Below are positions 19,947 through 27,843 of a stretch of DNA of 57,978 nt, in pieces; positions within the stretch are counted from its first letter, which is position 1; the number at the start of each line of letters is the position of its first letter. The notes under the pieces were generated by a model that saw only the letters and a list, made by a program, of their open reading frames with translations, had not been told where the DNA came from and ran no database searches. The translations under genes were made by a program, and so were the position numbers. Source of the stretch: Microbacteriaceae bacterium (lineage in GTDB: Bacteria > Actinomycetota > Actinomycetes > Actinomycetales > Microbacteriaceae); assembly GCA_947486475.1 (NCBI GenBank), contig CANKTR010000006.1:1-57978 (forward strand), given 5' to 3'.

Positions 19947-21394
19947 CGTCGACCCTGCACCCAGGCTTCGACGGCGTCGGCGGTGCGGGGGATTCCGCTG
20001 GACAGGTTTTCTGCTCCCGCCTCGGTGACGACAATGTTGTCCTCAATCCGCACGCCGATTCCGCGAAAGCGTTCTGGAACGGTTAAGTCGTCCGCCTGGA
20101 AGTAGAGCCCCGGCTCGATCGTGAACACCATTCCTTCGCGGACGATGCCGTCCTTGTAGAACTCTTTGCGCGCTTGCGGGCAGTCGTGGACGTCCAATCC
20201 CAGGTGGTGCGACGTGCCGTGCACCATGTAGCGCCGGTGGTGTTGTCCTTTGTCGGCGAGCGATTCGTCGAGGGAAACGGGCAAGAAGCCCCATTCGGAA
20301 ACGTGCCGGGCGATGACGGCCATGGCCGCGGCGTGTACCTCGCGGAAGATGATCCCGGGTTTGACCACGGCGAAAGCGGCATCGGCGGCCTCGAGGACGG
20401 CGTCGTACACCAGGCGCTGGGTGTCACTGTAGCGGCCGTTGACGGGGAAGGTTCGCGTGATGTCGGCGGTGTACAGGCTTTCCACCTCGACCCCGGCGTC
20501 CATCAGGACGAGGTCGCCGTCGCGGACAGGACCGTCGTTGCGAATCCAGTGAAGTGTGCACGCGTGGTGTCCTGCGGCGGCGATTGTTTCGTACCCCACC
20601 TGATTGCCCTCAGCGCGCGCACGCCGGTTGAACGTACCTTCGATGAGGCGCTCGCCACGCCGGTGCGCAACCACATCGGGAAGCGACGCGAGCACGTCGT
20701 CAAACCCCATCGCCGTCGCCGCGACGGCGTGGCGGATTTCGGCGATCTCGAATTCGTCTTTGACGAGCCGCTGTTCGCTCTGGAACTGGGCGAGTTCGTC
20801 ATCGCGGTGCTCGCCCACGCCACGTGCCACATCGATGCGTTCGGTCAGAGACGCATCGGCTTCGCGAATGATCACCCACGTGTCGTCGGCACTGTCAATG
20901 ATCGCGTCGAGGTCGGCGAGCGAACGCGTTGCGACAACCAGTTCGGCGGATACCGCCGCGGGTGTGGGCCGGGGGCCAATCCAGAACTCGCCGATGTCGG
21001 CGTCCGAATAGAATTCTTCGGTTCCGCGGCCGGCGGGGAAACGGTAGTAGACCGTCGCGTCGTGATTCTGCCCGCTGGGGGTGAGCACGAGCACCGAATC
21101 CGGGACGGTGTCGGAACCCCAACCCGAAAAATAGGTGAATGCGGAATGGGCGCGATAGGGGAAATACGTGTCGTACGAGCGGACGAGCATTGGTCCGGCC
21201 GGGAACACGAGCGTGTGACCCGTGAAGGCGGCGGACAATTCGGCCCGACGCTTCGCGCAAAACGGGACCTGCGCGCGGGCGGCGGCGACGGTCTGGGGTG
21301 CATCCGCCCAGTCCCCCGAGATGTACGCGTGAAACGCAGAGTTTTCGGGTGTCGTGGAACGATTCACGTTTCGCTCGGCGGAGTCTTTCGTCAT
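19943..21394 (-). CDS. pepP: Xaa-Pro aminopeptidase (aminopeptidase P)
   Basis: This 483-residue M24B metallopeptidase removes N-terminal residues ahead of proline. Residues about 1-200 form the creatinase-like N domain (aminopeptidase P N-terminal type, with AGPMLVRSYDTYFPYRAHSA). The pita-bread domain carries the dinuclear metal ligands: two Asp in MDAGVEVESLYTADITRTFP, His in HGTSHHLGLDVHD, Glu in TIEPGLY and Glu in RIEDNIVVTE. ATG 21394 is preferred over GTG 21397, because CAGACT lies six bases upstream and resembles the leaderless -10 design. It diverges from the PHP gene and converges with the lipoprotein gene. Confidence 0.92.
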   Translation of the reverse strand: MTKDSAERNVNRSTTPENSAFHAYISGDWADAPQTVAAARAQVPFCAKRRAELSAAFTGHTLVFPAGPMLVRSYDTYFPYRAHSAFTYFSGWGSDTVPDSVLVLTPSGQNHDATVYYRFPAGRGTEEFYSDADIGEFWIGPRPTPAAVSAELVVATRSLADLDAIIDSADDTWVIIREADASLTERIDVARGVGEHRDDELAQFQSEQRLVKDEFEIAEIRHAVAATAMGFDDVLASLPDVVAHRRGERLIEGTFNRRARAEGNQVGYETIAAAGHHACTLHWIRNDGPVRDGDLVLMDAGVEVESLYTADITRTFPVNGRYSDTQRLVYDAVLEAADAAFAVVKPGIIFREVHAAAMAVIARHVSEWGFLPVSLDESLADKGQHHRRYMVHGTSHHLGLDVHDCPQARKEFYKDGIVREGMVFTIEPGLYFQADDLTVPERFRGIGVRIEDNIVVTEAGAENLSSGIPRTADAVEAWVQGRR

Positions 21395-21420
21395 CACGAC
21401 AGTCTGCCACGCTGTGAAAC

Positions 21421-21426
21421 TATGCT
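21421..21426 (+). promoter_or_regulatory. -10 box of the PHP gene (TATGCT), leaderless arrangement
   Basis: TATGCT is followed by six bases and then ATG 21433. The same hexamer at the same distance precedes the ferritin-like gene. Confidence 0.65.
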
Positions 21427-21432
21427 GGCACT

Positions 21433-22320
21433 ATGACGTCTCCGCGAATCGACCTTCACCTGCATTCGACCTGTTCGGACGGTGTCGAATCCCCCACCCG
21501 CGTGATGGAGGTCGCGCACGCTCAGGGTGTGAACGTCGTGTCACTCACCGACCACGACACGACGTCGGGGTGGGACGAGGCCCGCGACGCCTGTGCGCGA
21601 CTCGGAATGACCTGGGTTCCGGGAATCGAATTTTCGGCGTCGCTCGAGGGCGATTCCGTTCACCTGCTTGGTTATCTCGTCGATCCGACATTTCCCGACT
21701 TGGTCGAGGAAGCGGGCAAGACTCGGGATGACCGCGTGTGGCGATTCGAATCGATGGTCTCCAAAATCTCGGCGGACTTTCCCGCACTCACGCTCGAATT
21801 CGTTCTGACGTTTCACACCGAGGGTGGCACGCTGGGGCGGCCGACCATCGCGCGTGCGCTGCTCGACCTCGGTGTGGTCGGGTCGGTGAGTGAAGCGTTT
21901 GACGAGATTCTGGCGCCAGACAATGAAAAGTATTTTGTGGGCCACTACGCACCGACCATTGAGCGGGCCATCGAGGTGGTGTTGGCCGCAGGAGGAGTTC
22001 CGGTTTTTGCGCACCCCTGGACCGCCGAACGGGCGTCGCTGGCGCGGCCCGGATTGTCGGACCAGGAAATCGACGCCAAATTCGGTGCGCTCGTCGACCG
22101 CGGTCTCGCGGGACTCGAAGTTCACCACAGCGAAAACACTCCGTTCGGGCGGGAGCGGCTTGCGGCCATCGCGGCCCACTACAACCTCATCGTCACCGGT
22201 TCGAGCGATTACCACGGCGACGGGATGAAGCCCGTCCTGCCCGGTGAGCACACGACCGATCCCGACATGTTCGAGCGAATCGCCGCGCTGGGCACGGGTT
22301 CGGACATCGTCCGGGCCTAG
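21433..22320 (+). CDS. PHP-domain phosphoesterase
   Basis: This 295-residue protein belongs to the PHP superfamily, close to the RNase AM / 3',5'-nucleoside bisphosphate phosphatase group (YciV/TrpH-like). Metal ligands are visible as DLHLHSTCSDG, SLTDHDTTSGWDEA, GIEFSA, a histidine in AHPW and the C-terminal GSSDYHGDG. Helical insertion at about 100-160 is normal for the group. The likely activity is hydrolysis of 3'-phosphate from small nucleotides or short RNA 5' ends; this is by family, not shown. It ends 13 bases before the convergent RNA helicase gene. Confidence 0.85.
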   Translation: MTSPRIDLHLHSTCSDGVESPTRVMEVAHAQGVNVVSLTDHDTTSGWDEARDACARLGMTWVPGIEFSASLEGDSVHLLGYLVDPTFPDLVEEAGKTRDDRVWRFESMVSKISADFPALTLEFVLTFHTEGGTLGRPTIARALLDLGVVGSVSEAFDEILAPDNEKYFVGHYAPTIERAIEVVLAAGGVPVFAHPWTAERASLARPGLSDQEIDAKFGALVDRGLAGLEVHHSENTPFGRERLAAIAAHYNLIVTGSSDYHGDGMKPVLPGEHTTDPDMFERIAALGTGSDIVRA

Positions 22321-22333
22321 CGGTCCTCGCGTT

Positions 22334-23653
22334 CTAGGACGACGTGCGGCGGCGGTCGCGCTGGCGCGCTGCTCCGGCAGGCTTGTCCGACATCGGTGAG
22401 TTCGTCGAGCCACCCGCGTTTCCGCCCTGGCGCGGAGGCCGGCTCGTGGTTTTCTGGACGGGCACAACGGATGTGGCTTTCAGCCGACCTTTGGTGCCCT
22501 CGGGAATGTCCAGTTCGGTGTAGAGGTGTGGCGAGGATGAATAGGTTTCGGCCGGTTCGAGCGGCAGATCGAGGGCGCGTCCGATGAGGGCCCACTTGTG
22601 CATGTCATCCCAATCAACAAAGGTCACGGCGATTCCGGTTCGACCCGCGCGGCCGGTTCGACCGACGCGGTGCAGGTACGCCTTGTCGTCTTCGGGAATC
22701 GTGTAGTTGATGACGTGGGTGACATCGTCGACGTCGATTCCCCGGGCCGCGACATCGGTCGCGATGAGAACGTCTTTTTTCCCGGCCTTGAAGGCGGCCA
22801 TTCCGCGTTCGCGCGCCTCTTGGCTCATGTCTCCGTGAACCGCGACGGCGTTGAATCCTCGATCGATGAGTTCATCGGTCAGCTTGGATGCGCTTCGCTT
22901 GGTTCGTGTGAAAATGACGGTTTTGCCCCGACCGTTCGCCATGAGGATTCGCCCCACGACCTCGTCTTTGTCGAGGTTGTGAGCACGGTAGATCACGTGC
23001 TTGATGTTCGCCTGGGTCAAGCCCTCGTCGGGGTCGCTGGCGCGGATATGAATCGGCTTGGACATGAAACGACGCGCGAGAGCGACGATTGGTCCGGGCA
23101 TGGTCGCTGAGAACAACATCGTGTGGCGCTGAGCCGGAGTCTGCGCAAACAGTTTTTCCACGTCCGGCAAGAACCCGAGGTCGAGCATTCGGTCGGCTTC
23201 GTCGAGGACCATAATCTCGACGTTGGCGAAGGACAGCAATTTCTGGCTCGCCAAGTCGAGCAGACGACCGGGGGTGCCCACAATAATTTGCGCGCCGGCT
23301 TTGATTTTGTCGACCTGTTCCTCGTACGCCTTACCGCCATAAATCGCGGCGACGGTGGTGGAACGGTTACTCGTGGCGATTTCCATGTCCTCGGTCACCT
23401 GAACGGCGAGCTCACGTGTCGGCACGACAATGAGTGCTTTGACTCCGGGAGCCGGGTCGAGACCCAATTTTTGGACCAGCGGAAGGCCGAACCCGAAAGT
23501 TTTTCCCGTCCCGGTCTTTGCCTGGCCGATGATGTCTTGGCCGGTCAGTGCGAGCGGAATCGTCTGCTCTTGGATGGGGAAAGGCTCGTTGATGCCACGA
23601 GCGGCGAGCGCATCGGCGATGTCATCGTCGATGCCAAGATCACGGAAAGTCAC
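22334..23653 (-). CDS. DEAD-box ATP-dependent RNA helicase
   Basis: This 439-residue RhlE/DeaD-like helicase has the full motif set: Q motif (FPIQEQTIPLAL), AKTGTGKT, VPTRELA, TPGRLLDL, VLDEADRM, FSATMP, and in the second domain ARGIDVDDVTHVINY and HRVGRTGRAGR. The C-terminal tail after about 375 is Pro/Ser/Arg-rich (TTSRPPRQGGNAGGSTN and a terminal Arg-rich end), as in proteins that anchor to structured RNA or ribosome precursors. GTG 23653 starts the protein at MTFRDLGIDDDI, the usual N-terminus; a ribosome binding site is not obvious. It diverges from the ferritin-like gene. Confidence 0.94.
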   Translation of the reverse strand: MTFRDLGIDDDIADALAARGINEPFPIQEQTIPLALTGQDIIGQAKTGTGKTFGFGLPLVQKLGLDPAPGVKALIVVPTRELAVQVTEDMEIATSNRSTTVAAIYGGKAYEEQVDKIKAGAQIIVGTPGRLLDLASQKLLSFANVEIMVLDEADRMLDLGFLPDVEKLFAQTPAQRHTMLFSATMPGPIVALARRFMSKPIHIRASDPDEGLTQANIKHVIYRAHNLDKDEVVGRILMANGRGKTVIFTRTKRSASKLTDELIDRGFNAVAVHGDMSQEARERGMAAFKAGKKDVLIATDVAARGIDVDDVTHVINYTIPEDDKAYLHRVGRTGRAGRTGIAVTFVDWDDMHKWALIGRALDLPLEPAETYSSSPHLYTELDIPEGTKGRLKATSVVPVQKTTSRPPRQGGNAGGSTNSPMSDKPAGAARQRDRRRTSS

Positions 23654-23705
23654 AAAATACCCAATCGGTTGTAAATACCTAGTCTACCCGTTGGCCCGGA
23701 CTCTC

Positions 23706-23711
23706 TATGCT
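23706..23711 (+). promoter_or_regulatory. -10 box of the ferritin-like gene (TATGCT), leaderless arrangement
   Basis: TATGCT, six bases, GTG 23718. No ribosome binding site precedes the start. Confidence 0.65.
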
Positions 23712-23717
23712 GGAGGC

Positions 23718-24434
23718 GTGGCGAGCATATTTCGGAGACGAGCGGCGGTCCCTGCGACCGAGAAGCCGGTTCGATCGGGTGCGCCGTCGGCCGGTGTTCG
23801 GGTGGAGTTCACCGACCTTGCACCGGAGCCCGTCGTGTTTCTCGGGCAGAGCGCCTATTTGTTCCTGCGCTACGCCGAATCCGCCGCGAGGCACGCGCAC
23901 GACGCCGTTGACCTCGACGCCGAATCGACCCTCGCACTTGTCGCCGAGGAGTGCTTTGTTCGCTTTTCGCGGCTCGCCGCCATCCTCGAGCGATCGAAAC
24001 ACGACCGCGTCGAGGCAATGAGCCCGTTCATCGCACCGACGCGGGAGTTCGAACGGCGAACGCGCGGGCGAAACTGGGTCGAACGCGTCGCGTGCACCTG
24101 GGTCACGATGGCGTTTTTGCAGGACTTCTGGCGGCAACTGGCGGCGGGGCTGCCGAAGGCGATTCGGCGGGACGTCATCGCGGCTCTGGAATCCGACACA
24201 ATGATTGACGCGTTACGCGCGGAGCTGGAACGACGAATCGCACTCGAGCCGTCGCTCCGACCCACGCTCGCGCTGTGGGCACGGCGACTCGTCGGGGACA
24301 CCATGCTCATGGCGGAAAGCGCCCTGGTTCATGCCAATAATCCCGTGGCGTTGGCGGACGGGATCGAGCCCGTTTTCACCGACCTCATTGCCGCCCACTC
24401 GGTGCGAATGGACGCGCTCGGGCTCACCGCCTAA
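23718..24434 (+). CDS. Ferritin-like fold protein (actinobacterial)
   Basis: This 238-residue helical protein resembles the actinobacterial ferritin-like fold proteins often found beside DUF3107. Four long helices are predicted after residue 50; candidate metal or helix landmarks include LVAEECFVRFSRLAAILE, WVTMAFLQDFWRQLA and RRLVGDTMLMAESAL. Several acidic residues occur where diiron proteins hold metal, but I cannot confirm a full E-ExxH-E-ExxH set, so enzymatic activity is open. The frame is open far upstream, but GTG 23718 fits the -10 spacing. The stop overlaps that of DUF3107 on the other strand. Confidence 0.65.
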   Translation: MASIFRRRAAVPATEKPVRSGAPSAGVRVEFTDLAPEPVVFLGQSAYLFLRYAESAARHAHDAVDLDAESTLALVAEECFVRFSRLAAILERSKHDRVEAMSPFIAPTREFERRTRGRNWVERVACTWVTMAFLQDFWRQLAAGLPKAIRRDVIAALESDTMIDALRAELERRIALEPSLRPTLALWARRLVGDTMLMAESALVHANNPVALADGIEPVFTDLIAAHSVRMDALGLTA

Positions 24435-24652
24435 GAAACGAAGCCGACCGGACGCGCCTGCGCGGTACCGAACTCGATGAAGGCGATGCTGGCCGCGGGA
24501 ATGATGTATTCCTGCCCCTTCGAGTCATTAAGGCGAACCAGGCCGTTTGACGACAGCGCGGAAGCGAAGCGTTGTTCGACGTCGGTGACGCTCACGTCGG
24601 TGTCGAACGCGAGTTCGCGGGGTGCGTGGTGAATTCCAATTCGAATGTCCAT
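24431..24652 (-). CDS. DUF3107 small protein
   Basis: This 73-residue protein is a DUF3107 member. It has the family layout of a beta strand MDIRIGIHHAPREL, a helix VTDVEQRFASAL, and a C-terminal strand pair ending IIPAASIAFIEFG. Function is unknown; the family is confined to actinobacteria and is often next to the ferritin-like protein and the helicase-nuclease pair, as here. It is divergent from adnA with 47 bases between starts, and a TAGCCT box lies six bases before its ATG. Confidence 0.88.
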   Translation of the reverse strand: MDIRIGIHHAPRELAFDTDVSVTDVEQRFASALSSNGLVRLNDSKGQEYIIPAASIAFIEFGTAQARPVGFVS

Positions 24653-24658
24653 GTCTCA

Positions 24659-24664
24659 AGGCTA
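24659..24664 (-). promoter_or_regulatory. -10 box of the DUF3107 gene (TAGCCT on minus strand), leaderless arrangement
   Basis: On the minus strand TAGCCT is followed by TGAGAC and then ATG 24652. Spacing is six bases, as at other leaderless starts. Confidence 0.55.
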
Positions 24665-24699
24665 ATAGGTGTCCGAGGTGAGTTGTACAGTCGTGGGTG

Positions 24700-27600
24700 A
24701 TGACGAATTTCGAACTGGACGAATCACAGCGCGCCGCAGTGTCGGCGGCGGCAACGGGCAACCATTTCCGGATTGTCGGAGCTCCCGGTTCGGGCAAAAC
24801 CACGGTCGTCACCGAAATCGTTTCGGCACTCATCGCGCGCGACGGCGAATCCGCTGTGCGAATTCTCACACCGTCGCGACAGAGCGCAACGCGACTTCGG
24901 GACAGCGTGGCGTTGGCCGCGGCGGTTGCCACCCGCGGTCCGCTCGCCCGCAGTATCTCGTCACTCGCCTTCGACCTCGTCAGCGCCGAACAGGGCCAGG
25001 GCTACGTCGCCCGCCTGATCTCGGGTGGCGACCAAGACTCGGACATCAAGGAAATTCTCGACGGCGAAATCGTCGATGGGGCCGATGGGTACTGGCCGGA
25101 AAACCTCACGTCGGATGTTCGTCGCCTCCGCGAGTTTCGCACTCAACTGCGCGACCTTTTGTCGCGAAGTCGCGACCTCGGACTGGTCGACGAATCGAGC
25201 GAAACCCCGTTCGCGGCGCTCGCCGATTTGGGTCGCACCGCGAACAACCCCGAGTGGGTGGCGGCGGCTCAATTTTTCACCGCCTATCGACGTCTCGTGA
25301 TGCGTTCGCGCGCGGGACAGGTCGACCCCGCCGAACTTGTCGACCGCGCCACCGCGATCGTCTCGGGCACAGCACCGGACGCGCCACGAATGGCGCTTGT
25401 CGTCGATGACGCACAGGACTTCACCCCCGCCCAATGGCGTTTCGTGACCGCGTGGGCGACGCATCGCGGAACCGTGATCGCGGTGGGTGACCCCGACACC
25501 GCCACCACGGGTTTTCGCGGCGGTCGCGTGACGTTCGTCGAGGACACCAGCATTGCCTGGGCCCCGACCCACACACTGACAGCCATTCACCGCCAATCCG
25601 GCGCGATGCCCGCAATCCTCGGTCACGTCGCGTCGGCAATCGGCGGCGGCGTCCCCGCGGTTCGACGGACCTACCCCCCGCTCGGGTCACCGCTCGAATC
25701 TCGATCGAGCCCCGGCTTCGACCTCGCGAGTGCCACCGCGTCGTCCCCCGCTCACGAACGCGACATCATCGCGCGATACATTCGCGACGCGGTCGCCCGA
25801 GGCCTCGCCTACGACGACATTGCCGTCGTGGTTCGCAGCGGGTCAATGGCGGAGTCAATGGTGACACACCTCAACTCGCTCTCGATTCCGACGTTCTCCG
25901 AAACGACGGGTTCGCCACTGCGCGATCATCCGGCCGTGTGGTCGCTGCTCGTGCTCACCAGTGTCGGCATTGGCCGCGAGCCGCTCACCGCAGATGTCGC
26001 TCACGACCTTCTGATTGGCCCCTTCGGCCGACTCACGACTCTCGATTACCGGCGCTTTCGACGCAATCTGCGCAAAGCCGAAATCGCCGCGAACGGCAAT
26101 CGCATGGCGGACGAACTAATGCTGGAGGTACTGACGAAACCCGGCGTGTTCGAAACGGAAGTCCAGTACGCGGCGCCCGGCGTTCGGTGGATCGTGGAAA
26201 CACTTCGCGCCGTGCGTGCGGTGGACGATCGACAGATTGATGAACTCCTGTGGACGGTGTGGTCACGGAGCGACAGGGCCACCGCGTGGGCGACAATGTC
26301 GCTCACCGCCGGACCGGGCGCGGTGAAGGCGCACGAATCACTCGACGCCGTTCTGGCACTGTTTTCCGTGGCGGCCACCTCGCTCGAAAATGTGCCGACG
26401 GAATCCGCGGCCGTCTTCCTCGACCGGGTTTTGGGCCAGACCATCCCGAATGATTCGCTGTCACCACGAGCGACATCGGGTTCCGTGCTCGTCTGCACCC
26501 CGGCTGCGACCGTCGGTCGTGAATTTGAGGTCGTCGTGGCGGCCGGACTCAACGACGGGGTCTGGCCGAACACCCGCGCGCGCAGCGCGCTTCTCAAAGC
26601 CCACGACGTGGCGCTGGCCCATGCGGGAATAGATTCGGCGACGCTGGACACCCGTCGCGACATCATTTTCGATGAGGTACGGCTATTTCTCGTGACGCTC
26701 TCGCGGGCGAAGCAGAGGCTTCTCGTGACCGCAATTCAGTCGGAGGATGAAACCCCGAGCGGACTTTTTCGAATGATCGCGGGGGAAAAAACGCCCGACG
26801 AGGACCGAGCCCGAATCGTCCCCGCCGCCAACGCTCGGGGTCGGGTCTTCGTTCCCGAAAACATCGACGCCAGTATCGGCGAAATGGTGGGGCGACTTCG
26901 TCACCTCCTGGTTTCGGGCCGCGCACCCTCATCAGACCAGACCCGGGCCGCTGCCGCGCTCCGGGAACTCGCTCGACGAAATGTCCGCGGTGCCCAACCC
27001 GACACCTGGTTGGGGTACCCGCGGGCCACCCCCGTCCGATTGTTCTCGGACAGAATAATTCCGGTGTCGCCGTCGAACCTCGAGCGGTTCCAGAAATCTC
27101 CGCTCGATTGGTTCGTGTCGAGTGTTGCGGGCGGTTCATCCGGCATCAACGCGACGATTGGCACCCTCGTGCACCGCGCAATCGAAGTCGCGCCCGACGG
27201 GACGCGCGACGAGTTGTGGGCTGCGGTGGAGGAAAAGTGGGGCGAGGTCAACTTCGACGCGCCGTGGCTTGCCGAACAGTGGCTCACGGCGACACGAACC
27301 ATGATCGACGCGCTCGCCGATTACGTGCGCAACATTGCGATCGAAGGACGCCGAGTGCTCGACAGCGAAAAATTCACGAAAATCACGTTGACGACGACCG
27401 AAAAGGACGGGCTGACCATCGTCGTCGGGGGAACAGTCGATCGCGTCGAAGAGTACCCCGACGGTTCCGTCGCGATCATCGACGTGAAGACGGCGAAAGC
27501 TGCGACGTCCGCCAAAGACGCCGAGCAAAACCTGCAACTGAAGGCTTACCAACTCGCGTTCAGCCACGGGGTGTTGGGCGACGCGGTGGCCGCGGCGAAC

Positions 27601-27843
27601 ACTCTGCACTCGGCCGGATTGCTGTACCCGCGCGTGGCGTCCAAGGACGCTCTGTACTCCGTACGAACACAGTCGGCCATGGACGCGACGGCATTGAAAG
27701 ACTTTGCCGACACCGTTGTCGCGATGGGAGTCGCGATGCACTCCGAACGTTTCTCGGGCCCCGAAGACGCGCTAACGCCCACGGGCAGTCGCGATCTGGA
27801 AACCACGTGGGTTCGAATCCCGGAAGTGAGTTCCTATGAGTGA
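24700..27843 (+). CDS. adnA: AdnA-like helicase-nuclease subunit
   Basis: This 1047-residue protein combines a UvrD-like SF1A motor with a C-terminal RecB-type nuclease and is the size of mycobacterial AdnA. Walker A is IVGAPGSGKTTVV near residue 27. Motif II reads LVVDDAQDFTPAQW (DDAQD instead of the usual DExQD), and motif VI is LFLVTLSRAKQRL. The nuclease core GTVDRVEEYPDGSVAIIDVK has the D..DxK residues near 910-930. In AdnAB heterodimers this subunit partners AdnB to resect DNA double-strand ends. ATG 24700 is preferred over GTG 24697. It overlaps the next gene by eight bases, so the two are made together. Confidence 0.85.
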   Translation: MTNFELDESQRAAVSAAATGNHFRIVGAPGSGKTTVVTEIVSALIARDGESAVRILTPSRQSATRLRDSVALAAAVATRGPLARSISSLAFDLVSAEQGQGYVARLISGGDQDSDIKEILDGEIVDGADGYWPENLTSDVRRLREFRTQLRDLLSRSRDLGLVDESSETPFAALADLGRTANNPEWVAAAQFFTAYRRLVMRSRAGQVDPAELVDRATAIVSGTAPDAPRMALVVDDAQDFTPAQWRFVTAWATHRGTVIAVGDPDTATTGFRGGRVTFVEDTSIAWAPTHTLTAIHRQSGAMPAILGHVASAIGGGVPAVRRTYPPLGSPLESRSSPGFDLASATASSPAHERDIIARYIRDAVARGLAYDDIAVVVRSGSMAESMVTHLNSLSIPTFSETTGSPLRDHPAVWSLLVLTSVGIGREPLTADVAHDLLIGPFGRLTTLDYRRFRRNLRKAEIAANGNRMADELMLEVLTKPGVFETEVQYAAPGVRWIVETLRAVRAVDDRQIDELLWTVWSRSDRATAWATMSLTAGPGAVKAHESLDAVLALFSVAATSLENVPTESAAVFLDRVLGQTIPNDSLSPRATSGSVLVCTPAATVGREFEVVVAAGLNDGVWPNTRARSALLKAHDVALAHAGIDSATLDTRRDIIFDEVRLFLVTLSRAKQRLLVTAIQSEDETPSGLFRMIAGEKTPDEDRARIVPAANARGRVFVPENIDASIGEMVGRLRHLLVSGRAPSSDQTRAAAALRELARRNVRGAQPDTWLGYPRATPVRLFSDRIIPVSPSNLERFQKSPLDWFVSSVAGGSSGINATIGTLVHRAIEVAPDGTRDELWAAVEEKWGEVNFDAPWLAEQWLTATRTMIDALADYVRNIAIEGRRVLDSEKFTKITLTTTEKDGLTIVVGGTVDRVEEYPDGSVAIIDVKTAKAATSAKDAEQNLQLKAYQLAFSHGVLGDAVAAANTLHSAGLLYPRVASKDALYSVRTQSAMDATALKDFADTVVAMGVAMHSERFSGPEDALTPTGSRDLETTWVRIPEVSSYE

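Noticed and set aside
20174..21436. Open frame of 420 codons opposite pepP
   Set aside because: pepP carries all its metal ligands on the minus strand; the plus-strand frame is Arg/Val/Gly-rich noise.
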